In this document: positions 24,101 through 34,566 of the stretch, piece after piece
How the letters are laid out: every line of letters begins with the position of its first letter
Numbering within the stretch: position 1 is the stretch's first letter
From: Bisporella sp. PMI_857
Taxonomy: Eukaryota; Ascomycota; Leotiomycetes; Helotiales; Helotiaceae
Length of the DNA: 64,000 nt
Assembly (NCBI GenBank): GCA_021307315.1
Contig: JAJSPD010000028.1
Coordinates: 496,001-560,000, forward strand
Reading direction: 5' to 3'
Program-made: the position numbers and the translations under genes
Notes under the pieces: model-generated
Databases searched by the model: none
What the model was told of the DNA's origin: nothing
Seen by the model: only the letters and a program-made list of their open reading frames with translations

Positions 24101-25099
24101 ACAAATGAAACTCGAAGAATCGTAAACTGTGCCGCTCGAGCCACACTCAGTGCATTGCACAGCCTCGTTGAAGGAGCCACATCGTGTCTTGGCAAGAAAG
24201 CCAACCATTTGATTCTGAGCAGCCACAAGATCACACTCAGAATTGCATGCAGTATGGTATCATTATCCTGGTGTTTTCTTTTGAGCCGCCCTGTTCTGAG
24301 AATCCAACAGAAATTCACGAGTCATCAATGCTGGGGATTATTGATCAGTTGACAATGAAATCCTGCTCGACTGCCAGCAGAAGCACAGATTTTCAGCTGA
24401 CCATCACCAAGGGAGGTTTACAGACACATTGCAGAATATACAAACAAACCAGAGGTTCTACAGCTTCAACTTTGGATAAAGATGATACTGTACCTTCGTA
24501 TTCCCAATATGATATCCGCTGAAGATAGCAAAATATCCTACAGGCGAATTGTCGACACCAAATGAACGGCTATCGGGGTGTGAAGTCCGTGGCCGGGGCT
24601 CGCCTGGGTCAGACTCTTTGCGTTCGGTGGCCCCGACGTTTGCTGTCGACTCTGCCTCGTCTCAGCCACGACCACCGGCATACCCATGCAGCCATCCATC
24701 ACTCCTCATCCCACCACTCTCACATCTGGAAGAAGGGGGGGTGAGATATCTTGTATTAAGGCTCTGGGACCTGCATGGCGCTCGGCTCTGTCCTTTCTTT
24801 TCCATTAATACGAAGGCCCTTTTCTTGTTATTCATTGGTTGGCCCAGCCGCAATCAGACCAGCATTCCCCACTTGAAACTTGGTATCCTCGTCTTCGCGC
24901 ATTCAAAACCCTTCCTTCTCCATACCCAAGTACAACCTACAAACCCCTCCCTCCAACCAGCCCGCCGCCCAACCCTGCCAGCCTCGCCCTAGAAATACTT
25001 CTTCAACCTCATCCTACAACTTCTACTTTCCTCCTCAGAACTTCTGGACCTCTCGCTATCTAGCCTAGCTAGCACCGGTTGCTGTCGCTACTGTCCGAC
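18133..25099. other. Seven-kilobase gene-poor region
   Basis: No gene can be supported. A minus-strand ATG ORF at 18288-18491 (67 aa, with one hydrophobic stretch VHVVVCFTFCLCLCAA) is the best coding candidate but has no known homologue that I can name. A CT-rich tract at 19238-19276, followed by an ATG at 19313 that opens only 13 codons, looks like a stranded promoter. An A10 tract lies at about 22240. The last 500 bp (24560-25099) are CT-rich and probably form the promoter and leader of the gene starting at 25100. Confidence 0.55.
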
Positions 25100-26569
25100 A
25101 TGAACCGGAAGTTTACCCCTCTACAGCACTCTGTCTCTCCATCAGGATCACCTCGGCCACTTTCTCCTCTTGATTATTCGAGCCAGTTCAACTCTCAGAT
25201 GGTCGCTAGTTCAACAGGAGCTAATGCCTCATCCCCAAGCAGAAAGCGCGGCGGTTCTTTCCAACCTAAACTTATCACGGGAGATGAAAAATATCGCAAG
25301 AAGGCAGCGCATCTCTACCACCTCTACAAAAAGGCCTGCTTACTGGAACAAAGCCAGCAATCCCAAACGCAGATCTATGCAGCTGGTCAAATATATGTAC
25401 CGCCTCCCGCAACTTCTAGATCCGCCCCATCGCGGCCGTCCAAACACTATTCGGCATCTGTCTCGGCTTCAATATTTGGGGGATCTGTATTTGGAGGAAC
25501 AGATCCTTCGTCCGTGATCGACTTTACCGGCGATGGTAGCCCAGATTCTGCAATCGGTAAAGAAGGGAAGTCAGTTTACGACGGAAAGCTAGTCAAGGAA
25601 CGAAGACGGAGAAATCTCACCCCCAAAGAGAAGGCGAAAGCAGCTCTTATACGTCATCTCAAAGCCTGCAAATCTTGCAAAGAACGTAGTGTTGGTGTAA
25701 GTCAGCTATCCATTCCATCGATGACACATCCTGACTATGTTTAGTGTAGCATAGAACATCACGACTTCTCCAGCCTTCCCAAACTTCAAGGATCGCCAAC
25801 AAGTCGGCATGTTCCTCGATCCGCGTCATTGAGTAACCTCCCTGCCCAAGCGTCATTCAGACAAACCGACGTTCTGCGTGGTCTGGGCCAGAACGAGCAG
25901 CTTCTCATCACTGTCCCTCAAACAAACAGCATAGAGATGGCCTCATCTCCAGCAACTATCGACGCTCTCTCCAATATCCACTCTCGCCCTATTCCCTCAC
26001 GTCTTGTAAACAACGCAAATGCTATCATCGCCCAGCCACCAGCCCAGCCCATAGATGGAGGACTCTTCGTCCTCGGTATTGCTCCTTTACATGGTCGCTT
26101 TGCCTGCAGCTTCGTCAATCCTCGTTGTTCCGATCCTAATTCACCACTGTCTCCAGAACCTGATGCCTGCCAAGCACATTTCGATACGCCTCAGGAGCTA
26201 GAAATCCATTTCAATAACGAGCACTTCCCGTTCACGCGCGCAAATCCGTTCCATAAATACTGCTGTTCATTCTGCGACAGACAAGAACCCATTCCTGTGA
26301 ATTACTGCACTGAGTGTGGAAGCATGGGAACGTGTGAGACGCGCATCTACGGTCGCTTCATTCCTGAACCGCAAAATCTAAATTTGGGTATGCAGATACC
26401 ACGGGGAAACAGCTTCTCCCCGTCCTCATTCCAATTCCCGGGCTTAGAGTCTGTCCCTGAAGCATATGATTCCGATATATGGGACCCGGCATTCAGTGTG
26501 GATAACTTCCTTTTGGATGCCAATGAGAGCTTCGAATTCGATGAGATGATCCAATTCCCGAACCCTTGA
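25100..26569 (+). CDS. Uncharacterised Cys/His-rich, probably nuclear protein
   Basis: Two exons, 25100-25696 and 25745-26569, with a 48-bp intron (GTAAGT...TTTAG, phase 0), giving 473 aa. The start MNRKFTPLQHSVS is the first ATG in frame. The N-terminal third is Ser/Pro-rich. A basic block, KERRRRNLTPKEKAKAALI, precedes a C-x2-C...C motif that the intron interrupts (KACKSCKERSVG|C, residues about 190-200). This resembles the 'ALIRHLGACKxCRxRRVKC' motif of many uncharacterised fungal nuclear proteins. A second cluster at about 320-396 has spaced Cys and His residues (C320, C327, C341, H344, H354, H359, then CC-x2-C, C-x2-C and C), suggesting two zinc sites. The C-terminus is acidic and aromatic (DSDIWDPAFSVDNFLL), like an activation region. 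DNA binding is inferred only. Confidence 0.85.
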
Positions 26570-27352
26570 AGCAACACACTGTGCAGGCCGCATCAAACCT
26601 GCACGCTTACGAAGTCATGATACAACAAACAACGCTACCCTTTTACACCACCACACTCGATACGCTTTCCTCAGTCATACGATCACCATGATACCCATAT
26701 ATTTCACCTCTAGCCAGCTTCACCACTGCGATCATCGGCATTATCATACATTATCATCATTAGCGTTGTTACTCATTATTTTAGTTCTTTTCAGTATACG
26801 GGTTTTTTAGGGTTCGGAGTTAGCATTTAGACAACCGCTCTCACGGGCACTTGAGGAAGGTATTGACCTCCTTATTTTGTATTTTAAAGCGTAACTCTTA
26901 CTTGAAATGGCAATGAAATGAGTTGAGATATCCTCCTCACGATTCTACCCTTCTGGTGTTTTATCTTGTCGTAAATGATTGTGAATTTAATCATATGATG
27001 GGGTTCAATCAGGTGACTTCAAGTTAAACTTTACATGTGCACCTCCGCGTGCGTGACTTGACTCTCAATTGAAGACATTCCCAAAACTTCTATTTCGCTC
27101 CAGTTGTCTTTCTATTTCGCATTATAAACATGGGCCTTGCACAGCACCTGCAGCGAGATCCCATTCAACTTCGTCAGATTCCGCGAGGCCAAGCGTTCAC
27201 AAAAATCTACATGGTAGCCTCGCTCCGCACCAGCCACACACCTCTCTGCCCTTTTTTACTCCTCACGCTTCTCTCCCCTTCCAAAGAAATTGAGTGCGAG
27301 CGCAAGAAAACCGCGAGCGACATCAAAAATAGAAACGCAAGTTCGTGCAGCG

Positions 27353-27511
27353 TTGCCACGTCAGCGCCTTCAAATTTTCCCGTCTTTTAGCTGCATTAGC
27401 TGCATCGGAGATTCCAATTTGCAATCGCCCCTCGCAGCTGCAAGGCGAAAATGAGCCATTTGTTTTTTTTTTTTTGCTCGCGCTGCATGAAGGAAATTGC
27501 CACGTCAGCGC
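27353..27511. repeat. Pair of 15-bp direct repeats with an ACGT core
   Basis: TTGCCACGTCAGCGC occurs at 27353-27367 and again at 27497-27511, exactly 144 bp apart. The core, read on the other strand, is TGACGTGG, a bZIP-type (CRE/UPRE-like) site. Confidence 0.6.
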
Positions 27512-27810
27512 AATCAATCCTTTCTCGCGTCTTGGTATCGCTTTTTGGGCTGCGTGATCCTTGCCCAGCTGGAACGAAATATTGGAATGTTGGGCTTTCT
27601 GTTGGACTTGGCGTCGACGTGGTGGGATTGGCGCAGCGAATGGTGGTTATGGCGCTGGCAAGTGAGGTGTGAGTGGGGTGGGGTGATCGCAAATACGAAG
27701 GTAACGACCGCTGGGTCGCATGCAATCAATTGCTGTGAGGTTAATCTGGTGACAAGTGGTGGTGGAGAAGGAGGATGAGGCGCAGGGCAGGTTGGTTCTA
27801 GGATGTATAT

Positions 27811-27830
27811 GTGTGTGTGTGTGTGTGTGT
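27811..27830. repeat. (GT)10 microsatellite
   Basis: Ten perfect GT units. Confidence 0.95.
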
Positions 27831-28148
27831 GGGTGGGGACCTGCCACGGCTCGCTCCGGGGGCTTAGAGTGTCGGATGACGGTGCCTTCACCACCGACTT
27901 TGGAGTGGAGAGCTCCACTGTCTCGCGTGTTTACCAAACCACTGGTAGCAGCAACGTGGTGACACTTGTGTATGGCTGGCACCACGAAGATCTTGTTACC
28001 AGACAATCACTTGCACCAGGGATGGAATGGCACCAACTGAGGGATGGCACGATTAACGCACTGCTACTAAGTGGTCACCTACACGTTCGTTATAGGAATG
28101 ATTACGGAAAGGGTAATTATTACGTGATGTAGCTTGGGACCGTCGGGT

Positions 28149-28171
28149 CTTTGGACCTATGAGGTCCAAAG
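28149..28171. repeat. Perfect 10-bp hairpin, 3-nt loop
   Basis: CTTTGGACCT (28149-28158), loop ATG, AGGTCCAAAG (28162-28171). Flanking bases extend it imperfectly (CCGTCGGGT against ATCCAACGAC). No T tract or gene end adjoins it, so a terminator role is not supported. Confidence 0.8.
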
Positions 28172-28818
28172 GATCCAACGACACGAACGCCCAATATAAA
28201 TATGTAGCTATTCTTTAAATAGGAGCATCGTGTTTAAATTATTACTTAGTCTGGCAATTGATATTCTCTTGTTATACTTGTAACATCCTCGCTTCTACGT
28301 GAAGAACCTTGATATCCAGTTTGCTTCAATACACAGTACCAACAAACGTGCCATAAGCCCTCTACAGAGCCAAACGCAGACCGAGAACGTTACAGCAGTG
28401 TGCTTTGTGCTATAACCACAAGGGGTCCACTCAAAGGACAATGTGAGTAGAACGACGTTCTGCCTCATCGTTCCTTGAAAGGAGAACACTCGGCGCGCTG
28501 TATTTCACAGTATTTTACTTCTTAAACATCAGTATTTGGCACCGAGTAAGCCCATACATAAACTCTCATGAAGCAGCCCCCCCATTATATTAACCTCTTT
28601 CATTTCGCTCTCTCCTCCACTAAAGATGTTAATGGCGAATTGGTCCCCGGTTTGTTAATTACTGCCTTATGAATGTAAGTCAAATCTGCTTAGCTCTCAA
28701 CAAGACTGAATGTCAAATGAACCAACTCTACTCTTATGCCCAGTCTATGGCTGGTTTACCATCGTTGTCCTTGTCGTAAATACGGGCGCCACATGTCATC
28801 AGGTACTTCCATGCGGTC

Positions 28819-30837
28819 CTATGCCCTCTCTATCGCGTATGAAAATGGCGTTCGACCTTTAGAGCCCTTGATATCCACATGCATCCTGTAATCTTTAATT
28901 AAAATCCTCATTGCTGACACCGCACCTGCTATAGGTGCTCGGTGTACGAGCGAGCGCCCATTGCTATCCCCGGCCATAAATCTGACGCCAGGGTAAATGA
29001 GCCGTCTCAAGCCAGTGTCACTATTCCCTCTAGCCATGGTTGCGAGATACGCACGTCTAATATAGACCAATCTCTCCCCTCTCGGGCCCTCCCCAGGCAT
29101 ATTAATCTTCAAACGCTTGTCCAATTCCAGAGCATTTCTGATGGGGGAGTGTCCCAGAATCTTCGCCGCTAAGAGTGGCGTAGTTCGCAAAGGTCCTCCT
29201 TCTTTAACATCTACTTCTTCTTGATTTAGCAGTAACTCTACAATGGGAAGACATGCGTGAATTACGGCCGCCGCCAATGGTGTGATGTCGTCAACATCCT
29301 TATGGTTTATTTCGATTTCGCGGCGCTCGAGAAGTAATTTTACAATGGGAAGATGTCCGTGAACTACAGCCGCCACTAGTGGTGCGGGGTTCATCTCGAT
29401 TTAGGGATGCTCGAGAAATAATTTTACGATGGGAAAGTGTCCGTGAATTATAGCCGCCGCTAATGGTGTGATATCGTTAACATCCTCATGGTTTACCTCG
29501 ATTTGGGGACGTTCGAGGAGTAAACGAATAGTCTCCTCGGCCCCTCTCCTTGCTGCAACATTCAAAGCTGTCTCTCCTGAGGCATTTATTTCTGTGTAAT
29601 CCACAATATTCCAATCTAGAAGCCACCTAATAAATGTAATGCGACCTCCGTGTTCGATCAAGTCACATAGAGCGGAGCCTGAGAGTCCATATCCTCCAAA
29701 TATCAATAGAAGCATTGAGGCAATATCATGTTTCTCTTCTATTGTCCACTGGATGACCAAGCTAGCTAAACCGCTCAAGTTGTCTAAATACTGAACCAGG
29801 ATGGGTTAGGTTAACTCTGGAAGAATAATGACCGACGGTGCGAAGACTTCCCTGAACAGCAGGAAGCATAGTGTATCTCGAATCACTTCCTCTAGAGACT
29901 TGCAATAGCTGGAGGTAATATTCCGGCCTCGCAAACGTCAGATGGTATTCCTAGTAAAGCAAAGACTTTGTCCCGTTGATCGCTTGCTTGACTTCCAGCG
30001 AACTTCTTTAGTAAAAAATGGAGGTCGCGCCTCTCAGACCACCATGACTCTTTTCGCGATCGCCCAGGCATTATATCCAAAACAGCTTGAGCGTGGCTAT
30101 CGACCTCCAATTCCAGCAGCGAAGGTATCAGCGCTAATATATAGACTGGAACAGACTTCCATCCGCACACCACTGTGGCCGCTCGAGCACTGGCTACCTC
30201 TTGGAGAACCCACACCCGTTGAAACCACGGCCTTTCAAGTAGTTCTTTAACACTTTCCAGATGTTAAGACAGGAGTCTGTAGGAGTATCTTCCAGTTGTT
30301 GAAATATTGGCCCAGCAATCCCAGGATGTCTCGTCGGATCCTACCAATTGTCAGTACCGGCAGACCCTCCTTTATGCAGCGAGGCCATTGAATTCATTAC
30401 AAGGCCGACATCCTAGCTGCTTTAGCCAACCCAGATAATCGCCTGCTCGGCATATTCGTAGACGAGCTTCATCTATCCGACTTGATCGCTCTTTTCTTGG
30501 CTGTCTGACTGATTAATACATATTGCATCAACCCAGAGGAACAAATCCCTATTTGGAACCTTTAGGTATCTTAAAGCTGTATGCAAGTTCGGTCTGACTT
30601 TCAATTTGAATTCTCTTATGGTCTATCCTTTATCACGCTCCCCGATGGTAATGTCTTCGGGTATTATGTCGGATCCCCACGTGTAGGACAATGCTTCATA
30701 TGTCACGCGGTCTGCTTCATACAGAGAGGCTTAGAATAGTTCAGCTCGAATACTGTCCCCCAGGGTCCCTTTAAAAGGCGGAGGAGTCGAATTTGGCTTT
30801 CGCCAAGGTGGATATGCTTATACTCATATGAGGCCAT
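28819..30837 (-). pseudogene. HET-domain / ankyrin-repeat pseudogene
   Basis: Read on the minus strand from an ATG at 30837 (MASYEYKHIHL). The HET motifs appear in order: a YEALSYTWGS block near 30690, LFLWVDAICINQ near 30540, VWVLQEVASARAATVVCG near 30200, and RDKVFALLGIPSDVC near 29950. The C-terminal part carries ankyrin repeats of about 33 residues, with alternating DDITPLAAA and HGHFPIVKLFLE units down to 28819. It is disabled by several stops in the HET core (about 30300-30650), a frameshift near 29905, an in-frame stop near 29805 and a single TAA at 29401-29403 inside an ankyrin repeat. The two halves on either side of that last stop stay in the same frame. It is a dead relative of the fungal HET-ankyrin cell-death/recognition proteins. 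Confidence 0.85.
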
Positions 30838-31730
30838 ATCGTTAGTGACGGAAGAAGAAGTCTATCAATGAAGTCTTTTTGGTCAGGCTGTACTCGCCGT
30901 GCTTGTTAAATTCTAGAAATCGCGTTCAACCAGATTCGTGAAATCTTGGGGGAACGAGTTATCAGAGTAGATATTAAATTACCGAGTAGAGGTGCATAAG
31001 CACTATTCGTTGAGAATGGATTCAGGCTACGCTCGTGTTAACAGCCAAATGGCAGCCTCGCCGTAACGGTGGCTTGTTGTGCATCGTTATACACCATTTC
31101 GAGCGCACAAAGCTATCCAATCGCTTATTAGTCAATGCAGGAGATCACGTCTACCTATTGAAGCTATTCGATACTATAAACAATTGAAACTTCGTGGAAA
31201 ATAAGGTACTCCCTTTCGCCCATGTATTTTCTGCATAGTTATGCATGATGGGATAGCACAGATGGTTGTAAGTGAGACCTCGTTAGGCGCAGTGCGCACG
31301 ATTTCCCCTAATGATGCTCGTTGCAGGCAAGCTAAATCTAAGACGACTACGATATTTATTTTAAGGTTGACAATTTTGCTGTGCCATTGTCCCGCCAATT
31401 TCTTTTTGGTCCTGGACATACGATAAGCATAAATTAAGGTATACACACAGCTTACACACAGCTACTTTAATGAAAACTCAAATGCTTAACGGCATAGAAG
31501 TAACTGATGTCATGCCGATTTTTGAGGCTCAAGTATATTCCTCACGGAAGCATCATCCCGCGACTCCACAACGTAGAAGATTGTGGGCAGCCGAGCGAAT
31601 ACTTATCTCAAACAGCCAACCGGAAATCAGAGTTTTTATATTACCCCATACCTTCAACAGGACTTTTTAGTAGTTTTAAATTCAAGAATTTTTCAATATA
31701 TAACCCTCAGTTTTCCTCACCTAGGACTGG
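30838..31730. other. Intergenic stretch upstream of SnoaL gene 1
   Basis: No gene is seen. Short ORFs at 31174-31446 (minus) and 31470-31767 (plus) have no motif. Confidence 0.5.
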
Positions 31731-31736
31731 TATAAA
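31731..31736 (+). promoter_or_regulatory. TATA box of SnoaL gene 1
   Basis: TATAAA lies 66 bp upstream of the ATG at 31797, followed by a CT-rich, A-rich leader typical of well-expressed fungal genes. Confidence 0.6.
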
Positions 31737-31796
31737 GTCCTCCCCCAACACCGCTCTCTATCTATAATCATCACAATAATCAGACACTTTCTCAAG

Positions 31797-32266
31797 ATGG
31801 CGGCCACATTTAGCAGCAAAGCAGAGGTTCGAAAGTATGTCACTGCCTTTAGCACCAACCAGTTCGAAACCTTTTCCGCCTATTACACACCAGATGTTAA
31901 ACTTGATCTCAACAAAGACGTACAGATCGTAGGCAGCGATAACATCATCGCTTTTTTTAAGGAACAGCGGAAAGTAATGGATGAGAACCTCCGTATTGAC
32001 GGGATCGTACTTGATGAGACCGGATGCGTGATCCGCGCAGATGTCACTTTTACATCCCTGGTGGACATGGATGAGGTTGGTGGCCGGCTATGTTTTGGGG
32101 TGCAGCCGCTTACTCCGCTGTATCACAGGGATTCTTTGGAATGCCCCCCATCAAGCGGGGTCAGGGATACAACACCCCATACTTGATATGGTATAGCCTG
32201 ACGAAAGATGGAAAGGTATCAGGGATCAAAGCAGCACGATGCACTGCTCCTAGAATTGTGGGATAA
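31797..32266 (+). CDS. SnoaL/NTF2-like small protein 1
   Basis: Two exons, 31797-32075 and 32129-32266, joined by a 53-bp phase-0 intron (GTTGGT...CACAG), giving 138 aa. Without splicing the frame would lose its natural C-terminus (QGYNTPYLIWYSLTKDGKVS), which is why the intron is proposed. The sequence fits the NTF2-like fold of SnoaL polyketide cyclases and ketosteroid-isomerase relatives: an N-terminal helical region (VRKYVTAFSTNQFETFSAYY), a central TPDVKLDLNKDVQIVG segment and paired C-terminal strands ending YLIWYSL..DGKVSGIKAAR. Such proteins isomerise or cyclise small molecules, or only bind them; the substrate is unknown. It lies 255 bp from a divergent paralogue and upstream of the aldehyde dehydrogenase. 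Confidence 0.85.
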
Positions 32267-32521
32267 GATATATATATGAATGGTTATGCTTTAGTTCGAA
32301 CCTTGCCATCTATTCGTTATTACCACAACCCAAGCCCATCCCGTAAAGATTGCTTTCGAGAGATTTATTCACATGGCTCGGTATTTCAAGCTAGCAGCCC
32401 CGCTTTGCGTACTGAGAATACGCTCGGAAGAATGATACCGTCTAGCTCTTATATAGCTTCCATAGAGAATTCTGAGATGTATCTTGGTGCAATCTCCCTT
32501 TTGCCTACGGAAGTTACTTGA

Positions 32522-33082
32522 ATGGCTACCGATTACCCTCTACAGACAAAGTGCTTGAAGGGCGAGAAGGATTTCATGGACTATGTTGGGAACTTTAACG
32601 AGGATAATTTCTCAGGATACTCTGCGTATTACAGCAACGATATTTTCGTGAGTTACAGTTTAATCCTCATGCTTTGGCTCTTATTGAATGAACTTTCCAT
32701 GGAACCCGCTGCTTGAATCCCGCTGACAAAATAATAACAGATGAACATCGCTTCCCTATCCGAAAAGTCTTTCAAAGGGTATATGGAATGGATTAAGCCC
32801 ATGCATGCGGTGTTGACCGAGACGCTTGCTCTCCAGAAGCTCGCCTTCGACAAAGATGGCAAATATATCGTCGCCGATTTCCATACAAAATTCCGCTCCA
32901 AGGGTGTCTTTGAGACGGAGCACTTTGCCGGCAAATGGGGTCCAATATATGGCGATAAAGGGCCACTGGTCAGAATGGTAGTCTGGTATCATCTGGACCC
33001 TGATGGCTATATCGTTCAACTGGAGGCAATTTCCACCTTGATGGAAGCAGCTCCTCCTCGTGCATTAGAGAGGTCGGCGTGA
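32522..33082 (+). CDS. SnoaL/NTF2-like small protein 2
   Basis: Two exons, 32522-32647 and 32741-33082, with a 93-bp phase-0 intron (GTGAGT...CTGAC...AACAG), giving 155 aa. The layout matches its neighbour (DYVGNFNEDNFSGYSAYY against KYVTAFSTNQFETFSAYY; MVVWYHLDPDGYIVQLEA against YLIWYSLTKDGKVSGIKA), so the two are diverged tandem duplicates. Exon 2 carries the core (GYMEWIKPMHAVLTETL, YIVADFHTKF). A TATATAG lies about 70 bp upstream of the ATG at 32522. The function is probably that of a small cyclase, isomerase or binding protein of the local pathway; the substrate cannot be read from the sequence. Confidence 0.83.
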
Positions 33083-34566
33083 CCTGACCTACTCGCTTTG
33101 TTATAACGCCTACAAGCTTATGCATGTCATGTAATAGCAATTTAAACCGCGATATATATCGATGGGCACCTGAAGGAGTTGAGTTCGGTAGTAGAGACTA
33201 TTCAAGAATGAAACGGCATAACTATACGTTGCGCCACTCATTGGAGAAATACAAACCAAGGGAAGTACTTTGGAGCCATGGATAATGAAGAGAGTGGGAG
33301 TGTTGTCGTATGCTTCACTTTATTGGGTAATTAGCAATGGTTAGATGCGACGCAACCTGTTGTCCCACCATCATAGGTTATATGATATTCGCGAATTACT
33401 TGCTTGTTTTCGTGAAGGGTCAGATTCTCGGGCGAAAAGTGCACATTACCGCAGTTCTATTTAAGATGAATGTTATCTAAAGCACATTACTAATTCAATG
33501 TTCATGGAAACGCTTTGTATATATATCTGTTCCTTGTACGCTTGAGTCAGCCCTAGGGAACTTAGATAACTCAGAAGTACAATATCGAGAAGTTATAACC
33601 TGTTCATTGGGCCTTATTCAGCGTTTGCATGTTTACGAGTCTCGTTCTTGAATTTTGCAAGAGAATAGTGAAGCCTTATACGGTCAAAGTAAGGAGGTAA
33701 GGAGGGGTCTGCAATGGAACTGAAAATGGCCCACTGAATAGAAAAACTAGATTACCAAACTCGATGTTGATGGAAAACTAGCAGGGCAGGCTATGTACGT
33801 ATAGTAACTTGTACTATACTTATTGAAACTGCCCAAAAAAACCCCAGATATTCGAGTAAAATAAAGTTATATACATACAGGACTAGTGTGCCAAGACAAT
33901 ACGGGGCTCCACAATCAACGGGATATGTCTAAGTGGTTGAATAATCTATACTATTGAAAGGTAATACGTTAAACAGGGTATATTAACTTTAAAATCTCAC
34001 TAGATTCCTAGCTACGAAAAGTGAAACGAATGTATACGCCAAGAAATACTATACCAAAACGGATGGCCACGCTTGGTCGTTGAAGGCGGCATGCTCGATC
34101 ATATGTAGTCCTTCCCCGACACGCGAAATAAACTTTTGCTCTAACCTAATTTTATCCTAATTTGCCTTGCAATTGGCGGGGTTGGATTAGTAAATGGTAC
34201 ACCCGGCAATTACAAACGGGACCCCGCGGCGGGGTATCTCGAAGGCCGATTTTGAAAGTATGGAGTACTTGAGTATTTGAGTAGAGTAGCTGGCTGGTGG
34301 AATGGTGAACCCGTTCCCTGGAGAGCCACATAATAGGAGTTAAATTTGCCCGGGGAGACCCCACGGCAATTGTTTATATTGTCGAAGCAGTGGACCTTGG
34401 CACTGCTTTTTATGCAAGAAGCATCCATATCATTTCTCGATGCCGAAAATCACAGCTCTTTTACCAATCTGTGTATTGTGAGTGCTATTCGCATGATCAG
34501 TGTTTGCACTCTATTAAGGTCACTACTATCGCATCAATTTCAAAGATTACCTGTAACACAATCAAC
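33083..34566. other. AT-rich intergenic stretch
   Basis: No gene is seen in 1.5 kb. It separates the SnoaL pair from the aldehyde dehydrogenase and must hold the latter's promoter. Confidence 0.55.

Larger units (their letters stand above)
26570..28818. other. Intergenic region with repeats
   Basis: The first 300 bp are probably the 3' UTR of the upstream gene. No recognisable gene follows; large minus-strand ORFs at 27396-28006 overlap one another in several frames and show no domain. It holds two copies of a 15-bp direct repeat, a (GT)10 microsatellite and a perfect hairpin. Confidence 0.5.

Noticed and set aside
27396..28006. Three overlapping minus-strand ORFs of 109-134 codons
   Set aside because: They occupy different frames of the same low-complexity, (GT)n-containing DNA, and show no motif or splice logic.
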